Source: Streptacidiphilus jeojiense (GTDB lineage: Bacteria; Actinomycetota; Actinomycetes; Streptomycetales; Streptomycetaceae). Taken from it: a DNA stretch of 55,982 nt. The DNA is taken from the NCBI RefSeq assembly GCF_000719095.1, contig NZ_JOEH01000047.1, positions 1 to 55,982 on the forward strand. The letters are read 5' to 3'. Position 1 is the first letter of the stretch, and each line of letters opens with the position of its first letter. Under the pieces are notes generated by a model. That model made no database searches, was not told where the DNA came from, and saw only the letters and a program-made list of their open reading frames with translations. Shown piece after piece: positions 24,374-30,869 of the stretch. Position numbers and translations under genes: made by a program.

Positions 24374-24716
24374 AGCTGACGTCCCAACCTCCGTGGTCCG
24401 CGATTGCGGCGGACCATCGGCGGCAGAAATTGGCGTGCAGGGCTGCCTGGTCCGGGTTGTAGTCGCGGACCTTGAACAGGATGTTGACCTGGTGGGAGCC
24501 GCAGCGTTCGGTACGGGCGCGGTTGGTCCGGACGTAGAAGCCGCTCGCGGTGGTGAAAGAGAACCGGCCCAGGGCCGCTCGGCGGAAGCCTGCGGCGGCG
24601 AGGAGCTGCGCCACGTCGCGCCGGTCGTTCTCTTCGTGCGCTTCGTTCATCTCCCAGGACTCAGCCGGGCGAGTCTCCCGGCGGTCGGGGGCGACGATGG
24701 CGTTCGGGGGCTGCAT
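24327..24716 (-). CDS. hypothetical protein
   Basis: 129 aa, ATG 24716. It begins MQPPNAIVAPDRRETRPAES; the centre (VAQLLAAAGFRRAALGRFSF, then FYVRTNRARTERCGSHQVNI) and end (YDAEYPEGGITVTRR) suggest an alpha/beta fold. No family recognised. The leader box lies 40 nt upstream and the second box CCACGAAG 21 nt upstream. Confidence 0.65.
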   Translation of the reverse strand: MQPPNAIVAPDRRETRPAESWEMNEAHEENDRRDVAQLLAAAGFRRAALGRFSFTTASGFYVRTNRARTERCGSHQVNILFKVRDYNPDQAALHANFCRRWSAAIADHGGWDVSYDAEYPEGGITVTRR

Positions 24717-24755
24717 GGCGTGCCTTTCGGTTGGTGCTTCGTGGGCTCGGCCGTG

Positions 24756-24766
24756 GGTTGCCCTCC
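24756..24766 (-). promoter_or_regulatory. conserved leader box, copy E
   Basis: GGAGGGCAACC on the minus strand, 40 nt before ATG 24716; second box CCACGAAG at 24737-24744. Confidence 0.65.
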
Positions 24767-24780
24767 CTCGGCCTGGGGTT

Positions 24781-24807
24781 CGTGGGGGCGGGGCGTCCGC
24801 CCCCACG
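24781..24807 (-). terminator. GC-rich hairpin after the 24816 gene
   Basis: Perfect 11-bp stem CGTGGGGGCGG/CCGCCCCCACG with a 5-nt loop, 9 nt after the stop at 24816; no T-tract. It separates this gene from the leader of the next. Confidence 0.6.
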
Positions 24808-24815
24808 CGCCGTTT

Positions 24816-25085
24816 TTACTCGTCGGTGTCGAGTGCTTCATAAGCGCGCTCGGTGCGGTATTCCCGGTAAGCGCGCATGACCAATTCTTCTCGATCGCCC
24901 GGGATTTCGGCGGCGTCGGCCAGGTGGCACAGGTCGGTAATCATGGACTTCAAGACGCTGGCCAGGGCGTCGGGGTCGTCCAGCATCTGGAAGCTGATGC
25001 TGTCGGTCCGCCTGGCGTAGTCCTCCAGACTTGGGCGAACGAGCTCGGCGCTTTCGGCGTTGGGCGTGATCAGGATGGACTGCAC
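24816..25085 (-). CDS. small acidic helical protein
   Basis: 89 aa, GTG 25085 with GGAG 7 nt upstream. Entirely helical and acidic (DDPDALASVLKSMITDLCHL, ending EALDTDE). No family recognised. The 46 nt upstream hold an inverted repeat ACTGACC (25110-25116) / GGTCAGT (25130-25136) that overlaps the stop of the preceding DUF2958 gene, and a variant of the second leader box. Confidence 0.65.
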   Translation of the reverse strand: MQSILITPNAESAELVRPSLEDYARRTDSISFQMLDDPDALASVLKSMITDLCHLADAAEIPGDREELVMRAYREYRTERAYEALDTDE

Positions 25086-25131
25086 GGGATTCTCCGATCG
25101 ACTGTATGGACTGACCAGGGAGGTTCGTGGG

Positions 25132-25575
25132 TCAGTAGTCGTCGGGCAGGCAGTCCCGCGCGAGCGTCGGGGTGAAGTGGAGATCGCGCTCCACGAGGAT
25201 CTGAGGGTAGATGCCGACCAGTCGCCCGCCTTGGCTCACGGCGCGGGGGGCGATGCAGAGTTCTTCGAGCTCGATGAGGTTCACGTAACCCCATTCGCCG
25301 GAGGGGTAGTTGACGCGCGCCCAGCCGAACGCCATTCCCGTTTTCGGGTCCAACTCCGCTATATACCAGTCAGATCCGCCGGTGAAGTAGTGCAGATATA
25401 TGGTCTTCTCTTCTACCGCCTGGCCATCGGTGGCATACAGGGCCGGGATCTTCGCCAGGTCCTCGAACGGTGGATAGAAGGTGTGGCCGCGCTCCCTGCG
25501 GTTCTGCTCGGGGACAACTCCCCATTCTCCCGAGGGGAGTTCGACGCGGCCCTTATCGATGCGCACTTCGGTCAC
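25132..25575 (-). CDS. DUF2958-like protein
   Basis: 147 aa. The order PALYATDGQ, YFTGGSDWYIAELDP, GWARVNYPSGEWGYVNLIEL and VERDLHFTPTLA matches DUF2958, a family of unknown function common on mobile elements, in which an E-(L/W)-G-Y turn and an ERD-L-x-F-x-P end are typical. GTG 25575 is chosen with AAGGG upstream; the frame is open further but runs into the leader. It is driven by promoter P2 and has a leader box 44 nt upstream. Confidence 0.8.
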   Translation of the reverse strand: MTEVRIDKGRVELPSGEWGVVPEQNRRERGHTFYPPFEDLAKIPALYATDGQAVEEKTIYLHYFTGGSDWYIAELDPKTGMAFGWARVNYPSGEWGYVNLIELEELCIAPRAVSQGGRLVGIYPQILVERDLHFTPTLARDCLPDDY

Positions 25576-25618
25576 TGAACTGAGACCCTTCGCTTGATGC
25601 CTTCGTGGGTCGGTCTCG

Positions 25619-25629
25619 GGTTGCCCTCC
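25619..25629 (-). promoter_or_regulatory. conserved leader box, copy G
   Basis: GGAGGGCAACC on the minus strand, 44 nt before GTG 25575, with the second box CCACGAAG at 25601-25608 and promoter P2 directly upstream. Confidence 0.65.
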
Positions 25630-25646
25630 CTCGACCTGATAGCTCA

Positions 25647-25675
25647 ATACTATATCTATAGGGGTTTTGCGTCAA
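25647..25675 (-). promoter_or_regulatory. consensus promoter P2
   Basis: -35 TTGACG (25670-25675), 17-nt spacer containing ACCCCTA, -10 TAGTAT (25647-25652). The -10 is identical to that of P3. Confidence 0.8.
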
Positions 25676-25714
25676 GCCTTTGAGGACTGGCGGGCTGGGT
25701 GTTTCAAGATCGTC

Positions 25715-25880
25715 TGTGGGTCGGTCGGCGGCGGCGCCCGGCCCCGCGCAAGCCTGTCCCCGGGGGATGCCCGGCCCCCCGAAAGCGCTGCCAGGGGTGA
25801 GGCGGCGGGAGTCCAGGGCCGGCCGCAGGCTGGTCGCGCAGCGACGCGACGAAGGAGCGCCCTTGACGCCCGCCGCATCA
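25715..25880. repeat. structured direct repeat, copy 1
   Basis: About 165 bp matching 30633-30798. The core 25773-25876 aligns with 30691-30794 with roughly ten mismatches in 104 positions, by eye. It contains GTCGCG-CAGCGA-CGCGAC and other short GC-rich hairpins. It ends about 40 nt upstream of the P2 -35 in the sense of minus-strand transcription, the same distance as copy 2 to P3. No convincing reading frame. Confidence 0.8.
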
Positions 25881-25962
25881 CCCCGACCATCCGCGACAGG
25901 GGCCGAAGGCACCCAAAAAGACAGCCCGGCGCAGCCGGACCCCACCGCCCCGAAAACACAGC

Positions 25963-26051
25963 CGCGCCGAAGGCGCGACGACATGCGAAAGGCCGGTGGA
26001 CACACCCGCGAGGGGTACCTCCGAGGAGGCGTTGGCACGTGTCCACCGGCC
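25963..26051. other. structured non-coding segment with nested hairpins
   Basis: The 25881-26094 gap holds no gene. It contains CGCGCC-GAA-GGCGCG (25963-25977), then a 13-bp stem GGCCGGTGGACAC (25991-26003) / GTGTCCACCGGCC (26039-26051) enclosing CCTCC-GA-GGAGG. The nested fold suggests a structured RNA or a DNA site. The function is unknown. Confidence 0.5.
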
Positions 26052-26094
26052 AGAGACCACGGTGCTCCGCGAGGGAGAACCGTAGGTCGTTCAG

Positions 26095-26118
26095 GGTAGC
26101 CCAGGGCGCGGGGCTACC
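26095..26118 (-). terminator. terminator hairpin of the antitoxin-Fic operon
   Basis: Perfect 8-bp stem GGTAGCCC/GGGCTACC with an 8-nt loop, 13 nt after the Fic stop at 26132. Confidence 0.6.
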
Positions 26119-26131
26119 TCGATCCGTTCTT

Positions 26132-26827
26132 CTACAGCCGGTACGTCGGCGGCTTCGGCGCTCCGGGGTTCAGCGCCGGCGGGCGCTCCACCAGCTGCTG
26201 TACGGCCGCCACCGCGGGGCCGGCTATCGGCTGCTCCTTGGCCCGGCTGGTCGCCGGGGTGACGAGGTCGGCGAACATCGCCCGGAGCGGACCCTCCTGC
26301 CCCAGGTAGGAGGCGATGGAGGCGAGCCGGTTGCGTTCCGGGTCCATGCGGGACCAGGAGATCGTGTATCCGGCGGCAGTGGCGAGCTGTCCGAGGAACG
26401 CCCTCTGGGTCCGGCCGTTGCCCTCACGGAACGGGTGCAGGGCGTTGACGTCGCCGTAGAGGTCGGCCGCCTTCGCGCTGAACGTCCCCTGGTCCAGTCC
26501 GCGCAGGTGGTCTGCGCGGGCCAGCTTGCGGAAGATGTCCGCAGCGAAGCCCTCGATGTTCTGCACGGGGCAGAAACCCGTGTCCTTGCCGATCTCCACG
26601 GTGCGCAGCTGGCCGGCCCAGGGGTAGATGCTGCCGAATACCTCGCGGTGGAGGGCCTGGAGGTGGGCGAGGTCCCAGGTACCGGCGATCGGCCGTTCCA
26701 GCAGCCTGGTGAGCCTGGCGCTGGTGATGTCCGCCTCTGCCGCCGCCAGTTCCTTGCCATCGGTGATCCCGAGGGAGTTCCGCAGGATGCCGGACTCCGG
26801 GTCGAGGTAGGGGTCGGTCGTCGTCAT
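26132..26827 (-). CDS. Fic-domain toxin (VbhT-like AMP transferase)
   Basis: 231 aa. The Fic active-site motif HxFx(D/E)GNGRxxR is intact as HPFREGNGRTQR near residue 133, preceded by the usual helical core (LAHLQALHREVFGSIYPWAG). Fic enzymes transfer AMP to a hydroxyl of a target protein. The C-terminal Pro-rich tail is variable. The gene overlaps its upstream partner by 4 nt (ATGA), and that partner carries the inhibitory motif, giving a class I antitoxin-Fic pair. Related VbhT proteins occur on conjugative plasmids. Confidence 0.92.
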   Translation of the reverse strand: MTTTDPYLDPESGILRNSLGITDGKELAAAEADITSARLTRLLERPIAGTWDLAHLQALHREVFGSIYPWAGQLRTVEIGKDTGFCPVQNIEGFAADIFRKLARADHLRGLDQGTFSAKAADLYGDVNALHPFREGNGRTQRAFLGQLATAAGYTISWSRMDPERNRLASIASYLGQEGPLRAMFADLVTPATSRAKEQPIAGPAVAAVQQLVERPPALNPGAPKPPTYRL

Positions 26828-27027
26828 TCGGCGCCCGGCTCGGCCTGTCGGCGGTAGCGCTGCTCAGCACGGGCCACGAGCTCGTCGGCGGTGAGGCTGC
26901 CGCTGACGTAGCGCTCGGCGTCGTCGTCGTAGGCGGTGCTGGTCTCCAGCCCTTCGGCTGCGAGTGAGCCGCGGACCGACTCGACCGCGGCCCGGCGCTG
27001 GGCCTGGTCGTTGTGGTGGTTGTCCAT
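26824..27027 (-). CDS. VbhA-like antitoxin of the Fic toxin
   Basis: 67 aa, ATG 27027. The helix AVESVRGSLAAEGLETS contains the Fic-inhibitory motif (S/T)xxxE(G/N) as SLAAEG, which blocks the ATP site of the partner Fic protein. The rest is acidic and helical. A second-box-like sequence (GCACGAAG) lies 10 nt upstream of the start. ATG 27027 is preferred over an upstream in-frame start because the motif begins shortly after it and antitoxins of this type are short. Confidence 0.88.
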   Translation of the reverse strand: MDNHHNDQAQRRAAVESVRGSLAAEGLETSTAYDDDAERYVSGSLTADELVARAEQRYRRQAEPGAE

Positions 27028-27113
27028 GGTGGTGCCCTTCGTGCTCGGCCCGTGGTGCAGAGCCGTTCTCATGCTAGGTGGGTGCCCCGACGATCGTCAC
27101 GGGGTGTCCGCGC

Positions 27114-27368
27114 CTACGTCTCCTGCTGTTGCGGGGGGCGGGGGCCGCCGGGGTAGTACAGGCGCTGGCCGCGCCACGTCCGGGTGCCGTCCGGGGTGAC
27201 CTGGTGCACCGCGAGGCGGTAGCGGATCATGCTGCTGCCTTCGCCGCCTGCCTCCAGCTCGGCGGAGAGCTGGAGGCAGGCGGCGTCCAGGGCCTCGGGC
27301 ACGCCGGTCCGGGTGACGGCTCGGAGCTGGCCGGTGTCGCCGTCGCTGATCTCGTAGAGGGTGGGCAT
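27114..27368 (-). CDS. small hypothetical protein
   Basis: 84 aa, ATG 27368 with AGGAAGGA 4 nt upstream. A beta-rich start (MPTLYEISDGDTGQLRAVTR) precedes a helical part (ALDAACLQLSAELEAGGEG) and a basic tail. No family recognised. It lies between the hairpin at 27454-27488 and the antitoxin-Fic pair, 86 nt before the antitoxin start. Confidence 0.65.
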   Translation of the reverse strand: MPTLYEISDGDTGQLRAVTRTGVPEALDAACLQLSAELEAGGEGSSMIRYRLAVHQVTPDGTRTWRGQRLYYPGGPRPPQQQET

Positions 27369-27453
27369 CGGTCCTTCCTGGTCCTCTGGGCTCCCGTTCA
27401 TCGTCGGCGGGAGAGCCGCCGGCCGGGCCTTCGCTGCCTTCGACCGGATGCGC

Positions 27454-27488
27454 CGCGATGGCGGGGGCTCGATGCCCCCGCCATCGCG
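27454..27488 (-). terminator. perfect 15-bp hairpin with TCGAT loop
   Basis: CGCGATGGCGGGGGC (27454-27468) pairs with GCCCCCGCCATCGCG (27474-27488) around a TCGAT loop, 23 nt after the stop at 27512. This is the cleanest of four hairpins with the same loop. Confidence 0.65.
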
Positions 27489-27511
27489 CCGCGCGCCGAC
27501 TGCCGCCGGGC

Positions 27512-28165
27512 CTACGCCGCCAGTTGCCCGCTCGTCGCGGGCAGACCGTCCGGTCGCTGCCACTTCGGGGCGACCGGTCCAGCGCTGATGATCCGCTCTT
27601 GCTCCTCCGCCGCTGTCAGCTCCTCGGCGAGCTCGGCTGTGAGGTGGCAGATTTTCTCCTCCAGCTCCCTGATGGCGGCGGCGTGCAGCCGGAGCCTGGC
27701 AGGAGCGTGACGCTGTTCATGCGCTCGGTGGAGCTGCTGCGCCCATGGCTGGGCGAGCCAGTGCTGCGTGATGGTGTAGACGATCTCTGCCGTCCGGCGG
27801 CGGGTACCGTCCGGGGCCTCCGGGTCGTAGCCGCCGGTGCCTTCTCGGCGGACGCCGAGCCAGCCGCTGGCGCGGTCCGGCCGCATGGCAGAGGCACGGT
27901 AGACCGTCCACGCGGCGAGGGTGACGCCGAACACCGTCGGCGGGTCCTCGAAGCGCTTGGTAAAGGGGCTTTCGGCGGGTTTCCCGTAGGTCAGCTGAAT
28001 GGATGGCTCGGTGCAGCAGTCGCAGCGGTAGTGGTCGGACGTCCACCCGAGGGTGATCGTCCCGTCTACCTCTGCGATCCGGTAGAGGGCGGCTCCAAGG
28101 GTCCAGTCCAGGGAGACGGAGACGTGGAGCTTACGCCCGGCAGGGGTGGTCAGGACGGTGAACAA
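27512..28165 (-). CDS. hypothetical protein with Cys-rich centre and coiled-coil C-terminus
   Basis: 217 aa, TTG 28165 with GGAGG 4 nt upstream. A beta-rich N-terminal domain (VLTTPAGRKLHVSVSLDWTL, YRCDCCTEP near residue 45) is followed by a helical C-terminal half (RLRLHAAAIRELEEKICHLT, then AELAEELTAAEEQERI). The three clustered cysteines may bind metal. No family recognised. The next gene upstream ends 19 nt away, so they are co-transcribed. Confidence 0.65.
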   Translation of the reverse strand: MFTVLTTPAGRKLHVSVSLDWTLGAALYRIAEVDGTITLGWTSDHYRCDCCTEPSIQLTYGKPAESPFTKRFEDPPTVFGVTLAAWTVYRASAMRPDRASGWLGVRREGTGGYDPEAPDGTRRRTAEIVYTITQHWLAQPWAQQLHRAHEQRHAPARLRLHAAAIRELEEKICHLTAELAEELTAAEEQERIISAGPVAPKWQRPDGLPATSGQLAA

Positions 28166-28184
28166 AGTGCCTCCTGGCTGACGT

Positions 28185-28733
28185 TCAGGCCGCGATGCGC
28201 AGCGACGGCGCTTCCGCGTGCCCAGCGGTGATGGAGGCGAGCGGGGGAAGCTCGGGCCAGATTCGGGCGGCGTGCCCGTAGGCCGTGGTCCAGGCGGATG
28301 CCTGGCTGATGACGGCGGCGTGATCTGCCGCAATGATCAGCAGTCCGCCCAGCTGTACCCGGATCTGCGGTGCGCGGTTGGGGCTGGCCTCGGAGGTGAG
28401 GCAGTCAACCGAGGTGGTGACCTCCGCCGCGAAGTGCAGGTGTCCAGCGGTCACACCTCCGGCGGCGGGGACGCGGCTGCTGCCGCCAGAGCTGTCGCCC
28501 TGGAACACCCGCGCGGCGAGGGAGAGCGCATCGGACCACGCGGTGTAGGCGGCGTAAGCGGGCTGGGGACAGGTGATCCGGATGCGGGCCGCTGGCATGG
28601 CGAGCAGGACGCTGCGGGCCATGCACACCGCCTCGACGGTGTGGCTTCCCTGGAGTTGAACGGCGAGATCGGCGCGCACCCTTGGCGCGGGAAGTTCCGG
28701 GTGCTGAGGCTGAATGGGGTGGAGGTTGAACAC
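28185..28733 (-). CDS. hypothetical protein
   Basis: 182 aa from GTG 28733, with CGGAG 5 nt upstream. A start at GTG 28763 is possible but lies inside the right-hand end of a 16-bp hairpin. The product is Ala-rich (VEAVCMARSVLLAMPAARIR, then PAYAAYTAWSDALSLAARVF). No motif or family recognised. It follows the ParB-like gene across the hairpin at 28762-28799. Confidence 0.6.
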   Translation of the reverse strand: MFNLHPIQPQHPELPAPRVRADLAVQLQGSHTVEAVCMARSVLLAMPAARIRITCPQPAYAAYTAWSDALSLAARVFQGDSSGGSSRVPAAGGVTAGHLHFAAEVTTSVDCLTSEASPNRAPQIRVQLGGLLIIAADHAAVISQASAWTTAYGHAARIWPELPPLASITAGHAEAPSLRIAA

Positions 28734-28761
28734 TTCGGCTCCGAGCGTGGTGGCGGTGGCC

Positions 28762-28799
28762 ACGTGCTGGAGGGCTCTGGTTGGAGCCCTCCAGCACGT
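28762..28799 (-). terminator. perfect 16-bp hairpin after the ParB-like gene
   Basis: ACGTGCTGGAGGGCTC (28762-28777) pairs perfectly with GAGCCCTCCAGCACGT (28784-28799) around a TGGTTG loop, 55 nt after the ParB stop. It is the longest perfect stem in the block and probably lowers read-through into the next gene. Confidence 0.7.
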
Positions 28800-28854
28800 A
28801 CCGGTGATCGGCGGGGAGGGGCCGGGGCGCTGAGTGCGCCCCGGCCCGCTGCCC

Positions 28855-30495
28855 TTATGCGGCGATCGGCTCGTCAATCTCCGGGTAAAGCTCCTCCAGG
28901 CTCACCACCTCGCCGGACTCGTCGTCCTGCGTCTCGTCGGCGGCTTCCTCGTCCTCACCGCCCGTAGATTCGGGCTCGGCACTGGCCTCGGCGTCCTGGC
29001 CGTCGTCGCCCTCGTCGTCCCAGTCCTCCTCATCCTCCGCATCGGCTTCGGCCTCCTCCGCCTTGGCCTTCTCCTCCTGCTCCCGGAGGGTTTCCAGTAG
29101 TTCAGCTTCGGGGTCGCACAGGGTGTATCCGGCGCTCTCCAGCACCTCGAACCACCAGATCACGTTCGGGCGGTGCGCACTGCCCCACGCCTGGCCGACC
29201 ATGTCGATCTTTTCTTCCATCACTGCGGCTGCCATCGCCACCGCTGCGAGCGGCTGCCGCGCCTCGGCCATCCGGCCAACCTTGATCTTGAAGTCTTCGC
29301 CCTGGTCCTCCCCCGGCTTCGCCACCCCCAGGAAGTCCAGCGCCTTGCTGCGGGTCCGGTCGGTCCTCTCGAAACCGAGGACGAAGAGGACTTCGAGCGA
29401 GGCCAGCAGCAAGCCCTTCGGCATCTTCTTCGACTGGCAGAGCTTCTGGATGCCCTCCATACGGAGTTCCCGGGCGATGGCCAGCGCCTGCCGCCGCTCC
29501 TCCTGCTGGCGCTTGGCCTCCTCGCTCCGGGCCGCTTCGGCGGCCTCCTCCTCCGGCGTCTTGTAGGTGTAGTAGGAGGTGACGGTGTGGCCGTACCGCT
29601 TCGGGTCACGGCAGATGAACAGCGGCTTGGGGTCGCTGTAGGCGTAGTTCTCGATGCAGGCAGCGTGACCGGGGCACTCCGCGTGGGTCTCCGGAGTGAA
29701 CTTCTCACCGTCCGGGCCTTCGATCTGGTGGAGGTGGACCTCCTTGCCGCTGCTGTAGCTCAGCCCGATGGGCTTAGGCACCACCTGGACGCCGTCCTTG
29801 AGCAGCTTCGCCTTCATCTCGGCAAGCTGAATGTCCCGCTCGCGCTTCTTCTCCTCCTCCTTGAGCCGGTAATCGAGCTTGTTCTTGCCCTGCGCGGCTG
29901 CCTCACTGAGCCGCTTGTACGCCTTGGGGTCGCTCTCGAAGCTGCCCAAAGCCAGCGCGGTTTCCAAGTCCATCTGACCCGAGTCCACCGCGTCCTTGGT
30001 GGTCTGCGGCATCTGGTGAAGCTTGAGGGAGGCGCGAACGGCCTCGCGCTTCTTGCCCACCTTCTTGGCGATCTCGCTTTCGCTCATACCGAGATCCATC
30101 GCCAGCTGTGCATATGCGGCAGCGATCTGACTTTCCGTCATGTCCTTGCGGTGGATGTTCTCGATCAGCTGCGCCACGATGCGGAGCGCGTCCGCGCCGA
30201 GGTCGTAGCGAACGATCACATCAACGGTGCGCTTGGCCTCAATCGCCGCAACGGTGCGACGGTTTCCGAGGATGACGGCGAGCCCGTCCTCATAGGGCGT
30301 CGCCACGACCGGCTGAACCAGGCCGTTCTCACGGATCGACTCCACGAGTTCGGCGTCCAGATCGGCGGGGCGAACATTGCTGGTCCTGATCAGCTCGTTC
30401 GGGTCCACATCCAGGATGAGGCGCTTGCTCACCGGGCTGGGCTCCTGGCCCTCATCGGTCTCAACGGGGTTGATTTCAGCGATAGTTGCAGTCAA
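28855..30495 (-). CDS. parB: ParB/RepB/Spo0J-like protein
   Basis: 546 aa. The N-terminal ParB nuclease/CTPase-type domain is seen as RTSNVRPADLDAELVESIRE, then GLVQPVVATPYEDGLAVILG and NRRTVAAIEA (residues about 35-90). A KorB/ParB HTH follows (QIAAAYAQLAMDLGMSESEI). The C-terminal half carries a Cys-containing region and ends in a long acidic tail, which is unusual. No ParA ATPase is seen in the window. TTG 30495 is chosen with GGAGG 6 nt upstream; the ATG just upstream is followed after one codon by a stop. Promoter P3 and a leader-box variant lie upstream. Confidence 0.85.
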   Translation of the reverse strand: MTATIAEINPVETDEGQEPSPVSKRLILDVDPNELIRTSNVRPADLDAELVESIRENGLVQPVVATPYEDGLAVILGNRRTVAAIEAKRTVDVIVRYDLGADALRIVAQLIENIHRKDMTESQIAAAYAQLAMDLGMSESEIAKKVGKKREAVRASLKLHQMPQTTKDAVDSGQMDLETALALGSFESDPKAYKRLSEAAAQGKNKLDYRLKEEEKKRERDIQLAEMKAKLLKDGVQVVPKPIGLSYSSGKEVHLHQIEGPDGEKFTPETHAECPGHAACIENYAYSDPKPLFICRDPKRYGHTVTSYYTYKTPEEEAAEAARSEEAKRQQEERRQALAIARELRMEGIQKLCQSKKMPKGLLLASLEVLFVLGFERTDRTRSKALDFLGVAKPGEDQGEDFKIKVGRMAEARQPLAAVAMAAAVMEEKIDMVGQAWGSAHRPNVIWWFEVLESAGYTLCDPEAELLETLREQEEKAKAEEAEADAEDEEDWDDEGDDGQDAEASAEPESTGGEDEEAADETQDDESGEVVSLEELYPEIDEPIAA

Positions 30496-30540
30496 CGCAT
30501 TCCTCCAGCGTGATCACCGTGGTCTCGTCCTGCTGGCGGG

Positions 30541-30555
30541 GGTGCCATCCCCTCC
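30541..30555 (-). promoter_or_regulatory. leader-box variant of the ParB gene
   Basis: GGAGGGGATGGCACC on the minus strand, 46 nt before TTG 30495: a variant of GGAGGGCAACC at the conserved distance. Confidence 0.5.
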
Positions 30556-30565
30556 AACAAGAACA

Positions 30566-30594
30566 ATACTACAGTAACTAGGGTCTGCGGTCAA
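30566..30594 (-). promoter_or_regulatory. consensus promoter P3
   Basis: -35 TTGACC (30589-30594), 17-nt spacer containing GACCCTAG, -10 TAGTAT (30566-30571). The sequence just downstream of the -10 (CTTGTTGGA) is shared with P1. Confidence 0.8.
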
Positions 30595-30632
30595 CTGCAA
30601 AGGTGCCCTGAGCTGGCCTTTTTCATGATCAC

Positions 30633-30798
30633 TTACGGGTCGGCGGCGACGGCGGCCAGCCACCACCCTTCGCAGACCGGGGATGCCCCCGGCCCCCCGA
30701 GAGCAGTTCCAGGGGCAAGGCGGCGGGGGTCAAGGGCCAGCCGCAGGCTGGTCGCGCAGCGACGCGACGAAGGAGCGCCCTTGATGCCCGCCGCCGTT
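30633..30798. repeat. structured direct repeat, copy 2
   Basis: Counterpart of 25715-25880, including CCAGCC-TGC-GGCTGG and GTCGCG-CAGCGA-CGCGAC hairpins. It lies about 39 nt upstream of the P3 -35. The rest of the 30595-30869 gap shows nothing else. Confidence 0.8.
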
Positions 30799-30869
30799 CC
30801 CGCACAATTCAGCGACAGGGGACCGGGAGTAGCAGCTTCGGCAATCACAACTCGGCCAGCCCGAAAGGT

